This document shows, in pieces, positions 18,507-26,501 of a stretch of DNA of 57,894 bases. The stretch is from NCBI GenBank assembly GCA_016764895.1, contig JAESRA010000247.1:1-57894 (forward strand), in the 5' to 3' direction. The position numbers and the translations under genes were made by a program. Numbering within the stretch: the first letter of the stretch is position 1; the number at the start of each line of letters is the position of its first letter. The notes under the pieces were generated by a model that ran no database searches, had not been told where the DNA came from, and was given only the letters and a program-made list of their open reading frames with translations. The stretch comes from Phycisphaerales bacterium (GTDB lineage: Bacteria; Planctomycetota; Phycisphaerae; Phycisphaerales; UBA1924).

Positions 18507-18758
18507 CTATCTATCAATTTGATTCACAACAGTTTCTGTCAGAGCTGCTTCGATTCGTCTTTCAGTTTCGATTTCTGGCGAATCACACAATGCGTCTCGT
18601 AAATCTTCTCCCAATGAGAGGGCTCTACGCAATGATTCAACCTCTTCTGCAATTAAGGGTTGATCTGCCATCATGGTTTCAATCTGCTTTGTTCGCCTCG
18701 CTGACAACTCTCCTTCGAGATACCTCACCAACTCGGCTTCATTTGGCTGTGCACTCAT
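18507..18758 (-). CDS. Small anti-sigma-factor-like protein
   Basis: An 83-residue acidic helical protein (NEAELVRYLEGELSARRTKQIE) that resembles the N-terminal, sigma-binding half of anti-sigma factors but lacks the His-Cys-Cys zinc motif and any membrane span. Its ATG overlaps the stop of the ECF sigma gene by 4 bp, the normal arrangement of a sigma/anti-sigma pair. Role assigned by position and composition only. Confidence 0.7.
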   Translation of the reverse strand: MSAQPNEAELVRYLEGELSARRTKQIETMMADQPLIAEEVESLRRALSLGEDLRDALCDSPEIETERRIEAALTETVVNQIDR

Positions 18759-19327
18759 AGCTCCTCCTCACAGTGAATCCGATCAAGAACCATGCGTGCG
18801 TGTTTAGAAACACGGACCTTGGCTTGGTACACACTGTCAATGCTCAATTCCAGAAACTCGGCGACCTGCTTTGGATTCCACCCGTTGATCACGAGAAGTT
18901 GAAACGCCTGAAAGGTCTTTGGCTCAACAGCCGTAGCCGCTTCATCCAGACATTGCCTGAGTATGGCTCTACGCCATTCAGTTTCCCACCACTGCTCGCT
19001 CTCAATAGATTCTGGCTCAGGCAAAATCGACGAGCTTACTTGACGATTACTTGACCGCATCCGATCAATCAGTCGTCGCCGTGTGATTGTCCGCAAGTAA
19101 GAATGAAAAACACCATGCTGCTTCTTGTACTCAAACTCAGGAAGTATCCGTGTCAACTCAATCAGTACATCCTGCGTAAAATCCTCAGCATCCGCATCGC
19201 TCAACCCGTGGCGGCGTGCGTACCCAAAGATCACCCGCCAATAGCGAGCAACAAACGCCTTCCAATCGGCTTGGCTCCCTCCCTCACGGATTCGACCAAG
19301 CAAAGATGTTGTCCCCGGAATCATCAT
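18755..19327 (-). CDS. ECF-type RNA polymerase sigma factor
   Basis: A 190-residue sigma70-family protein with region 2 (ADAEDFTQDVLIELTRILPEF, core- and -10-binding) at about residues 45-70 and region 4 helix-turn-helix (WNPKQVAEFLELSIDSVYQAK) near residue 150-170. Heads a same-strand block: anti-sigma-like, PEP-CTERM, dockerin and kinase genes. It belongs to the planctomycete-type ECF factors that are often encoded beside Ser/Thr kinases. Which genes it controls cannot be read here. Confidence 0.92.
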   Translation of the reverse strand: MMIPGTTSLLGRIREGGSQADWKAFVARYWRVIFGYARRHGLSDADAEDFTQDVLIELTRILPEFEYKKQHGVFHSYLRTITRRRLIDRMRSSNRQVSSSILPEPESIESEQWWETEWRRAILRQCLDEAATAVEPKTFQAFQLLVINGWNPKQVAEFLELSIDSVYQAKVRVSKHARMVLDRIHCEEEL

Positions 19328-19336
19328 CCAAGTCTC

Positions 19337-19552
19337 CTACTGATTGTTCGAGTCTGGATTAGAGTATCTGACACCAGTTTTCATATTCGAAGTGCAAATT
19401 TCTCCAGAAACCACCTTTTTGGCCAAATAGAACCACGGGAATAGGACTATGTCACAATCAGGAAAGTCATCTGTGAGTAGCCAATAAACGGCACCCGCCA
19501 TGTGAAACCCTATAAAGAATGCTATGCGACACTCGACTGGTTCCCTTTTCAT
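19337..19552 (-). CDS. Small hydrophobic protein coupled to the integrase gene (tentative)
   Basis: A 71-residue frame whose ATG overlaps the integrase stop by one base (TAATG), suggesting coupled translation. It has two hydrophobic stretches (IAFFIGFHMAGAVYWLL and IVLFPWFYLA), so it may be a small membrane protein. It fills the gap between integrase and sigma factor. No family recognised; it could be a chance frame. Confidence 0.4.
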   Translation of the reverse strand: MKREPVECRIAFFIGFHMAGAVYWLLTDDFPDCDIVLFPWFYLAKKVVSGEICTSNMKTGVRYSNPDSNNQ

Positions 19553-20427
19553 TAGTAGCAGATCATTTCAGATGCAGCAGAGAGCTGTGATTCTCCTCGC
19601 TGGGTATACCGACTCGTCGTCTGAATATTCTCATGCCCGAGTATCTGTGCCAAGCCAACAAGATCATTGTTGTTGGCCTCCAAATACTGAGTTGCAAATG
19701 TGTGACGAAGAGCGTGCGGATGAATGTCTAAACCAATGGCGATTCCATACTTCTCCACTGTGTAGCGGACGCCGTCGATGCCCAATGGTTTGAGTCCCCG
19801 GCCTATGAAGATTCGATCAGTGTCCGCTGGCGGCCTTGACCCCAGATAGTCCATGAGCATCCGTCTTGCTTGAATTGGAACAGGCAGAGACCTTTCTTTG
19901 AGTTGCTTTCCATGGCGGACAGTGAGCGAACCACGGCGCTCTGTGAGGTCAACGTCTCCGATTTGCAGCGCTGCCACTTCGCTGATTCGAAGGCCGCAGA
20001 AAACAAATATTCCGAGGATAGCGGAAGCACGGTGGTCATCACGAACCGAGGCCTCTCTGAGTAGCCTACGGATTGCTGACCGTTCTATGGCTTGTGGCGC
20101 AGCGGGAGTACGCCGAAGTTCCTTCACACCCTTGGCGGGGTTGGCTTCAATCACTTCTCTTTCCACAAGAAATTGGAAGTATCTGCGAAGTGTGACCAGA
20201 CATCGATTGACCGTCGCAACGGCTTGGCCTCGCTCTTCCCTCAAATGTTTTCTAAAATCAGTCACATCACGAATGGTGACTCTGGAACTCTCATACCTCT
20301 CTTCATTGATTTTCTCAAACCACCCAACCCATTTCTGAAAATCATGGCCAAGGGCCTTAGTCGTGCTTGCTGTGAAATCATTCACGCTCAAGAACTTGAC
20401 GAACAATATACTTTCGGAATCAGACAT
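19552..20427 (-). CDS. Tyrosine recombinase/integrase (XerC/D-like)
   Basis: A 291-residue site-specific recombinase: N-terminal SAM-like core-binding domain, then the catalytic domain with Arg147 (CGLRISE), a beta-hairpin Lys (about 174), His238 and Arg241 (HALRHTFAT), His265 (LGHENIQTT) and nucleophile Tyr274 (SRYTQ). All catalytic residues are present. The frame extends to 20478, but the ATG at 20427 has a GGAG ribosome-binding site. Preceded by an AlpA-like gene. It may have built the left part of the island; the matching att site is not proven. Confidence 0.92.
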   Translation of the reverse strand: MSDSESILFVKFLSVNDFTASTTKALGHDFQKWVGWFEKINEERYESSRVTIRDVTDFRKHLREERGQAVATVNRCLVTLRRYFQFLVEREVIEANPAKGVKELRRTPAAPQAIERSAIRRLLREASVRDDHRASAILGIFVFCGLRISEVAALQIGDVDLTERRGSLTVRHGKQLKERSLPVPIQARRMLMDYLGSRPPADTDRIFIGRGLKPLGIDGVRYTVEKYGIAIGLDIHPHALRHTFATQYLEANNNDLVGLAQILGHENIQTTSRYTQRGESQLSAASEMICY

Positions 20428-20553
20428 CGCAATTCTCCACAATGAATATCTTGGTATAACAGATAGAGATTTGAGCAAACATAAATGAAAAACAACACAA
20501 ACCTAGAGCAGAGTTACCCCAGATAATGACTCTTATCTGGCGTGCTTATCTGG

Positions 20554-21051
20554 TCATGGCTGCCGTATATTTCGATAAACAGAACCAATAAGCTCATGGT
20601 CTGCCTTGTCGTCGGCCCCATTTGGAAAGCAATCAGAGATAGCAGCGGTCACGGACTGCGGCGATGGGTTTTCAACTCCTAGCCCCTTGAGTAGCTCGAT
20701 GAGCCTCAGAACTACCGGGTTGATTGCCGGAGATTTCTTTATTCCGCGCAAAGAAGACTTGCACGAACGAGTAGTTGGAGGTCCCGCTCGTCTCGGATAA
20801 AACAAAATGGGTTTTGAGTTCGCGCCAAATCCGGTCCGCCTAATCTCAATGCATTCATCTCGAAGTCGCTCGTCATAGAATGGCCTCTTCGTAGCTATCA
20901 AATACAATGGCATAGGAAAAACACCCTGCTTCATCAGAGTGTAAAATCTTGATCTTGAGAGTGAGACCGTCCGCGCCATATCCGAGAGGGTCAATACAAC
21001 CCTTCGATTTGGATCTAGTAATCCTGTTTGATTTGATATAGAATTTCTCAT
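20554..21051 (-). CDS. AlpA/excisionase-like HTH regulator
   Basis: A 165-residue protein with an AlpA/MerR-type winged helix at about residues 18-65 (LTLSDMARTVSLSRSRFYTLMKQGVFPMPLY), the kind used by phage and island regulators that control integrase or act as directionality factors. The C-terminal 60 residues are unassigned. Start overlaps the RuvB-like stop (ATGA) and the integrase follows 126 bp downstream, so the three genes probably form one transcript. Confidence 0.75.
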   Translation of the reverse strand: MRNSISNQTGLLDPNRRVVLTLSDMARTVSLSRSRFYTLMKQGVFPMPLYLIATKRPFYDERLRDECIEIRRTGFGANSKPILFYPRRAGPPTTRSCKSSLRGIKKSPAINPVVLRLIELLKGLGVENPSPQSVTAAISDCFPNGADDKADHELIGSVYRNIRQP

Positions 21052-22031
21052 TGTTCCCCCTCCTGAATGTTTTGGTCGCTCAAGATAGAATCACGAATAT
21101 GCTCTATGCCTTTTGCAGTCAAACTCCTGCCCCTCTCCGAGCGATTTATGAATCCCAAATAATTTAACTTGGATTCTGTGACTTGAGAAAGAGATAGAGC
21201 CGGGTGTCCCATGCGAGAGGCGATTACCCCCAAACGAATTGGTTTTGTCGAGCTATTGAGAATTGACAGGTACTCTTGTTCGTCAGGACCAAGCCCGATT
21301 ACATCGATTTCTTCTACGCTAAAGGTTTCGGATGCATGTTCACAGGTAAGTTTTGTATCTCCAACCGAGCGTGCGGTGCGGCGGATTGACTCAAGCAATC
21401 GAATCGCTAGACGAGGAGTGCCGAATGACCTCTGGGCAACTTCTTGAAGCACGATTTTATCAGCTACCCATCCATATTGAGCAATTTTTTGGGACAGAAT
21501 GAGCTGGACATCCTCATCGGAGTACCGTCGCAACTGACAAACCAGTTTCATTCGGTCTCTCAACGGCGGAAGTATTTTCTGCACATCCGTGCTTGCAAGA
21601 ATAAGTGTGAATGGTTGTAGGTCTATTCGCTGAACTGTATGTCTTTGGTCATTGGCTAAAAACATACAGCCCTCTTCCAAAATTTTCAACAATGCAGTTT
21701 GCACTTCTAACGGAATATATGCCGACTCATCAATAAAAAGGATAAAATTGGGATTCACAGGAGCAAGAAGCAAACCATTCAGTATTTGTATTGATGTAAC
21801 TGCTTGGCCAACTGTTTCAATAAATTCTGAGGCCATCTCGTTTGCAATGATCTTTGCGATCGTGGTTTTACCCAATCCTGGTCCTGACGAAAGCAATAGA
21901 TGAGGGAATGGTGTTCCATCCTGGAAACTACTGTCAATTGCGATTTTTATTTTTTTCGAAATCATCTTCTGGCCCACCAGGTGATTAATCGTCGGCGGGA
22001 TTGCTTCGTGATTTTGATTCGTGCTTGTCAT
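21048..22031 (-). CDS. RuvB-like AAA+ ATPase on the mobile element
   Basis: A 327-residue protein with the RuvB architecture. From the ATG at 22031, Walker A (GPGLGKTT) is near residue 50, Walker B is LFIDES near 100, and the RuvB-like arginine/sensor-2 segment is GTPRLAIRLLESIRRTA. A C-terminal winged helix follows (LGFINRSERGRSLTAKG). RuvB drives Holliday-junction branch migration with RuvA; no RuvA is seen here, and Walker B reads DES rather than DEIH, so this is a divergent paralog, probably for element recombination or replication. A GTG at 22043 is possible, but GGAGG five bases before 22031 favours the ATG. Confidence 0.78.
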   Translation of the reverse strand: MTSTNQNHEAIPPTINHLVGQKMISKKIKIAIDSSFQDGTPFPHLLLSSGPGLGKTTIAKIIANEMASEFIETVGQAVTSIQILNGLLLAPVNPNFILFIDESAYIPLEVQTALLKILEEGCMFLANDQRHTVQRIDLQPFTLILASTDVQKILPPLRDRMKLVCQLRRYSDEDVQLILSQKIAQYGWVADKIVLQEVAQRSFGTPRLAIRLLESIRRTARSVGDTKLTCEHASETFSVEEIDVIGLGPDEQEYLSILNSSTKPIRLGVIASRMGHPALSLSQVTESKLNYLGFINRSERGRSLTAKGIEHIRDSILSDQNIQEGEQ

Positions 22032-22175
22032 GGTGACCTCCACCCATCAACGCATCCATGCAATCGCATGTGAATAGCATTATGATGAGACGTGACACAT
22101 CTCCGGCCTGTTGATTGACTAAGTCAAGCCTGAAATATTCGGATCAGCTCTGGTTGCTCACCAGGCGGGTTCAAA

Positions 22176-22211
22176 AAGCGAACAAGCGAACTTTTTTTCA
22201 GAAAAGCGAAC
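22176..22211. repeat. Three iteron-like AAGCGAAC direct repeats
   Basis: AAGCGAAC occurs at 22176-22183, 22184-22191 and 22204-22211, the first two in perfect tandem, beside T- and A-rich tracts. They lie in the 365-bp gene-free gap (22032-22396) upstream of the RuvB-like gene. They could bind an initiator, recombinase or repressor; the region has no other recognised feature. Confidence 0.5.
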
Positions 22212-22396
22212 ATAGCAGAAATAAAAAAAAGATAAGCTGAGGCAATCAAACCCACATAGTCTCTGTTCTCCAGAGTTCATTTCACTCCCGAAGAATAATA
22301 AATCCGAGCGTATTGAGGCTGTATGTACCTTCACACACATGCACCGATCTATTGATCCTGCAGCAATCGGAGAACAAAATCTCCGAACACTTTCCA

Positions 22397-23284
22397 TCAT
22401 TGATTCAACTCTTTCCAACGCTTTAGCAGGTACTTCCCTGATTCTCTCAACTCTGGATCCACCCTTGAGTAAACCCTTGAATTCACCTTCAAACCAAGCG
22501 TTGTGAGCATTTTATCAAGGCTTGCTCGCTCATTTGGCAACTGAACTTTCGTCGCCTTGCAGGTGCGATTGCATGCATGGTCAGTCATTCGCAGCATCAG
22601 TCTCGCCCAATGGCGCGCCTTCTCCACATTGAGCGTCGATGCCGCATATCTGTATTCAACCCGTGGTTCTGAACCCCACAGATGGGTCCAGTTGACACCC
22701 GACGACCGTGTGAGCCTCTGGAGTTCAGACTTGAAGCAAGACATGGTTCGACAACGTGCAAGACGCCCTGGCATATCTGGGAGCTTCTGACAATAATGAT
22801 TGGTCAGCCGACTAGGTGGCACCAATCCGAATATCACATTTTCATTTCTGTGAATTGTATTGAAAAGAGAGCGAATCACGGCGGGTCGGTCTTTGGCTTC
22901 AGACAACTCGACATGAATGTGATGACCACACGAGCTGTTTACTCTCGCTCCGAGGTATCTGAGGACGTCAAGCATCGGCGGCACGACCTGTTCCCAATCT
23001 TCCAGTGAGTTCAGAATCCGTGTTTTTACCTCGACTGATACCCAAGAGATTCCTCGGTATCGTGATTCCCCACGAACAGATGAGTCGTATTCCACGCAAA
23101 CATCAGCGCCGTGAGGGACAGGACGATGGCAATAGCCACGAGCCACGGCGGGGACGTCGTTCGCCGTTAGGACTTGAGCTATGACTTTCCGTACATCGTC
23201 AGAAACGCCACCCCCGATTTGCGGTATCACCATTTCAAACTCAACACCCAGACGACGGTTTCTACTCAGTTCAGCATTCAGCAT
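22397..23284 (-). CDS. Putative amidoligase (Amidoligase_2-like, COOH-NH2 ligase fold)
   Basis: A 295-residue protein resembling the putative amidoligase family of the glutamine-synthetase/GCS-like fold: GVEFEM near residues 13-18 (metal/nucleotide Glu residues), EYDSSVRGE near 65-73, EVKTRIL near 85-91, and VNSSCGHHIHVEL near 115-127. Such enzymes are thought to join a carboxylate to an amine and occur in predicted peptide-tagging systems. The frame is open to 23398, but the ATG at 23284 has a GGGAG ribosome-binding site. It lies downstream, same strand, of two paralogous small proteins that are candidate partners or substrates. Activity is unproven. Confidence 0.75.
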   Translation of the reverse strand: MLNAELSRNRRLGVEFEMVIPQIGGGVSDDVRKVIAQVLTANDVPAVARGYCHRPVPHGADVCVEYDSSVRGESRYRGISWVSVEVKTRILNSLEDWEQVVPPMLDVLRYLGARVNSSCGHHIHVELSEAKDRPAVIRSLFNTIHRNENVIFGLVPPSRLTNHYCQKLPDMPGRLARCRTMSCFKSELQRLTRSSGVNWTHLWGSEPRVEYRYAASTLNVEKARHWARLMLRMTDHACNRTCKATKVQLPNERASLDKMLTTLGLKVNSRVYSRVDPELRESGKYLLKRWKELNQ

Positions 23285-23614
23285 CAGTATCTCCCATTCG
23301 GGAATCACTCCCGATACTGGTTGATGTTGAAATACAACAGCATGTGAATCGCAGAATAAGTCTTCTGGGATAGGCGTACCTCCCCCCCTAAATGACAAAT
23401 AGGGGTCCCAAATTCTGAGGAGGTACCATGCCTAGGGTTCCATTATTTTCCTTATTTGTAATTTCTTGACTATGCCAACTCCTGCGGTGGTAAAACCAAG
23501 TCATCGGAGGACAAGTGAACTACAAAGGCCCGAACGTTAAAACCCACCCAAAGATTGCTCTATGGGCAGGATAAACATTCTCTGATTTGTTTGAGTCTGA
23601 GAATGGCTTGCCTT
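23285..23614. other. Gap between small-paralog genes and amidoligase gene
   Basis: 330 bp. The amidoligase frame stays open for its first 114 bp, but no start there beats 23284. On the plus strand a GAGGAGG sequence precedes an ATG at 23428 that would make a 13-residue peptide, probably chance. No terminator hairpin was recognised, so read-through from the small genes is possible. Confidence 0.35.
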
Positions 23615-23866
23615 CTAAAACTCCTCGTCAAGAATTCGCCTGAGTTCATTCAAAGCCTGGAGCATATAGGTACACTGCTCTATCTCTGTTTTACCCAATT
23701 GTACTGCCGTCTGTACTAATAGCTTTAGCGAGAGGTCAGCTGTTCTATCTGGGTTTTCAAGTAAAAATTGTCGAGTAGAATCATCAAATTCTACTTTTCT
23801 GCTACCCAATGGGTCAATGTCCGCTTCAAACTCAATTTTCATGCTTACGACAGCTTCATCTTTCAT
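23615..23866 (-). CDS. Small acidic helical protein, second of a tandem paralogous pair
   Basis: 83 residues, acidic. The segment TRQFLLENPDRTADLSLKLL and the C-terminal helix ending NELRRILDEEF align with the 85-residue protein encoded just upstream, so the two arose by duplication. Its start overlaps the upstream stop by 4 bp (ATGA). No known domain, no signal peptide. It lies upstream of the amidoligase gene on the same strand; a substrate or partner role is a hypothesis. Confidence 0.72.
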   Translation of the reverse strand: MKDEAVVSMKIEFEADIDPLGSRKVEFDDSTRQFLLENPDRTADLSLKLLVQTAVQLGKTEIEQCTYMLQALNELRRILDEEF

Positions 23867-24120
23867 CGCTTCATCTCCTCAAGAATTCCGAAGAGTTCGG
23901 CTAGGATATTATTCAAACACAATTCCCTTTCCTCATCATTGTCGCCCAGTTGTTCGCACAGAGCTTGGATAAACATGAATACTAATTGGCCTGCCTGTTC
24001 TGGTTTGCACCGCAAAAATTGTCGTATATCTTCAGACCCTAGAGTGACTGCGCCACCATCAGCAATCTCAAAATCGGATTCAAATCTCACTACTGCCTGT
24101 TCAACTACTTTATTTGTCAT
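23863..24120 (-). CDS. Small acidic helical protein, first of a tandem paralogous pair
   Basis: 85 residues. IRQFLRCKPEQAGQLVFMF and a C-terminal helix ending FGILEEMKR correspond to TRQFLLENPDR and RRILDEEF of the downstream paralog, at the same distances from both ends. Divergent enough that both copies appear to be under selection. Two perfect palindromes lie just upstream (24138-24170). No recognised family. Confidence 0.72.
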   Translation of the reverse strand: MTNKVVEQAVVRFESDFEIADGGAVTLGSEDIRQFLRCKPEQAGQLVFMFIQALCEQLGDNDEERELCLNNILAELFGILEEMKR

Positions 24121-24137
24121 TTTGAAAATCTTTCTGC

Positions 24138-24170
24138 CTCAATAATTGAGACGCTGCATATAAAATATGC
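24138..24170 (-). promoter_or_regulatory. Two adjacent perfect palindromes upstream of the small-paralog genes
   Basis: CTCAAT-A-ATTGAG (24138-24150) and GCATAT-AAA-ATATGC (24156-24170) lie 17 and 35 bp before the first small gene. They sit where a promoter/operator should be and look like binding sites for a dimeric regulator; an A/T-rich -10 could overlap the second one. No promoter is claimed precisely. Confidence 0.55.
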
Positions 24171-24834
24171 TTTGTTATACTATGACCCGCTCAATCCGTG
24201 ATTCACTATCAGGTCAAATAGTGCGGATACAGCAGTAGAATACCAACTATTTTGAATTTGTCCAGCCCTTGCGACTGATGCGCCAGAACGCTGACCCTCT
24301 GCGTACCATGCCAAACCTATCAACGAACTAAGGCAGACAAGTCAGCCATTTTGAATCAATCATCCTTGCTGGTTTTTTGAATCTCAGAATGACTTTGAGA
24401 AATTGCAGGTACCCTGACTCCCTGAAATCTCTAAACGATTCTGGCATTGAAAATCAATGCTGTTTCACGCTACTGAATTAAATGGGTAGATCTGATTGAA
24501 TTTCTGGAGAGATGAAAAAAGATTTGGAATTCTTGAAAATCGGTGTGCGGCCACGCGGTTTTCGGGTGATTGCTATCCAATGCGCCGGTCAATCGGAGCC
24601 CATAGATGTAGTGGTGGATTGAGTAAATCAAAGAAGGATTCTCTAACGGAGTGTCGAACTAGACAAGTGCTGCTGTTGGATTTTACGGGTTGCTCATCGT
24701 TCCCCATCTTTCCCCCGACAGCGGAAAAAAATCACCCTCTCTTGGCCTAACCACCACTAGAGGCTTTTCAAACTAGAATCGCAACAAGGCTGATTACCTT
24801 GGGATGGTTTTGCAATTTCCGGAAAGAAGGAACG
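24171..24834. other. Long intergenic region between divergent element genes
   Basis: About 660 bp without a convincing gene. A perfect palindrome GCATTGA-AAA-TCAATGC lies at 24444-24460. An open frame at 24496-24750 has no coding character. The region separates the small-paralog operon (minus) from the primase-like gene (plus) and is a candidate site for element replication control. Confidence 0.4.
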
Positions 24835-26454
24835 ATGAGCAATCAAAAATTATGCAATCAACGGTACGGGCGGGAGAACTATCAGGAGTTTCGGCTACGA
24901 CTCGTCGGTGGTACAAAGAACAATCAGAAGAGAGCAGACAGCATGGTCTGGGGCGGGTACTACGCCCGCTATCACTCAGCCGTTGGTGGAGGCAAAATCT
25001 GCAAGCCAACCTGTACTAGGAGAGACTTCAACAATTCCCAAGTTGATGAATCAAAGGGTGTTCAATCGGTACAGAACAGTTGGAGGATGAAGGGTAGAGA
25101 CATTCACGAACATCTACTCGCTGCGCCCGAAGAGATAGAACGGATGGTTGCGTATACCACCCGTTGCCCAACCATCGGGAATCATCGTGTCGGACTATTC
25201 CACTTCGATATTGACAACCATACCAATCAACCCATGAGCTTCGTCTATCAATGCAGAGACTTGATTGATTCAATCTCTCCTGATACTCAAATCTATTGGG
25301 AGCCATCAACAATGGAGTCGGGATTGCATGGGTATCTGCTTCTCTCATGGGATTGGTCAGTGTCTAATCAGAGAATCCGTCAGGATATCGAACAGCTACA
25401 GCAATTGATTGGGTCTATTACTAGCCAAATCCCTACCCAGTGCAACGAAGTAAGGGGTTGCCCTCCTCTGACTCATAAACGACAGATAATAAAATCTGGG
25501 TGTGGATTATGGGGAAAGCTGCCACGACCACAAACCCAGGCACAGATGGAGTCTTTCTTATCTGCAACTAATTCTCATTCTTCCTGTTCCGGTTTTATTT
25601 CTCAGGCTCAGGATTATCTTACTTCTGCTTCAGACCAAGAGCAGAGAAGAGTGGTCGTTGGTTCTCATTCTTCGCACGCTCAGAATACCGCCCCATCGGT
25701 TTCATCATCCCACACCTCAAGTCTCTCAGAGACCATGCCCTCTACTACCGTAGGTATATATGCAAATGTATTGGGGTGTACTAATCCAGAACAAGCCCTT
25801 ATTGGCGTAGAAGCGGATACCTTCAAGAGAGCTACAAAGTTCACCAGCCGCTACCTGAGAACCTACTACAGACAGCACCAGTCATTGCCAAACCTTGCAC
25901 AGACAGTCAAGGCATATGAGGATGCAGGACTCAAGATAGGGAACACCGACGACCACAGTATAGAGGATGCCCACAAGTATCAGACCCGCACATTCGACCC
26001 GTCAAAGGCAAAGAGCAGCGCGGAGGACTACATACCCCAAGCCACTCAGATAGTACAGAAAAAATTAGAAGAGAACGGATTGAGAGCAGGCTTATCCCAT
26101 GACCTGAAGATGAGGAAGAGAAGATACACAGCCAAAGGTCGTGCTACTAGAACCATCGAGGGGCTCTACGAAATCAAGGAAGAAGAACTGATACAAACCT
26201 ACGCCTGCATGTTGTACGAGCTTGAGAAATTTCCTGATAGAGAAGGGACATGGGGTAAGAGACAATGCCATGAGCTGGTGCAATTCTTCGGAACCAGCAT
26301 GGAGGACTCCAAGAAGTACATGGCAATCATGCGATGGATCCGGCGCAACAAACTAGCCAAGTTGACCAGGCATCAAGTTCCATCGTCCAATCAATCAGGA
26401 AAATGCAGAAGGTACAAGCTCTATCATCAACCGCCGATAGCCATTGCACATTGA
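24835..26454 (+). CDS. Putative primase-polymerase/replication protein (AEP-like)
   Basis: A 539-residue protein. FDIDNH (about 124-129) gives the DxD metal site and SGLHGYLL (about 162-169) the S-x-H-like motif of archaeo-eukaryotic primase-polymerases; a later QIIKSGCGLWGKLPRP segment fits the third conserved region. A Ser/Thr-rich linker follows. The C-terminus (VQFFGTSMEDSKKYMAIMRW) looks like a winged helix. The start at 24835 has an AAGG ribosome-binding sequence; the frame is open to 24799. It converges on the ATPase gene. Such proteins initiate replication of plasmids and integrative elements. Assignment is motif-based and moderate. Confidence 0.55.
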   Translation: MSNQKLCNQRYGRENYQEFRLRLVGGTKNNQKRADSMVWGGYYARYHSAVGGGKICKPTCTRRDFNNSQVDESKGVQSVQNSWRMKGRDIHEHLLAAPEEIERMVAYTTRCPTIGNHRVGLFHFDIDNHTNQPMSFVYQCRDLIDSISPDTQIYWEPSTMESGLHGYLLLSWDWSVSNQRIRQDIEQLQQLIGSITSQIPTQCNEVRGCPPLTHKRQIIKSGCGLWGKLPRPQTQAQMESFLSATNSHSSCSGFISQAQDYLTSASDQEQRRVVVGSHSSHAQNTAPSVSSSHTSSLSETMPSTTVGIYANVLGCTNPEQALIGVEADTFKRATKFTSRYLRTYYRQHQSLPNLAQTVKAYEDAGLKIGNTDDHSIEDAHKYQTRTFDPSKAKSSAEDYIPQATQIVQKKLEENGLRAGLSHDLKMRKRRYTAKGRATRTIEGLYEIKEEELIQTYACMLYELEKFPDREGTWGKRQCHELVQFFGTSMEDSKKYMAIMRWIRRNKLAKLTRHQVPSSNQSGKCRRYKLYHQPPIAIAH

Positions 26455-26501
26455 TTGCACACACCCCATGTGCAACCATTGTGCAATCCTATCACAACAT
26501 G

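Noticed and set aside
23428-23469. 13-codon plus-strand peptide with a perfect GAGGAGG site
   Set aside because: Antisense to its neighbours and without regulatory context; single occurrence is likely chance.
24496-24750. 84-codon open frame in the long intergenic region
   Set aside because: No ribosome-binding site, odd composition and no recognisable pattern; probably chance.
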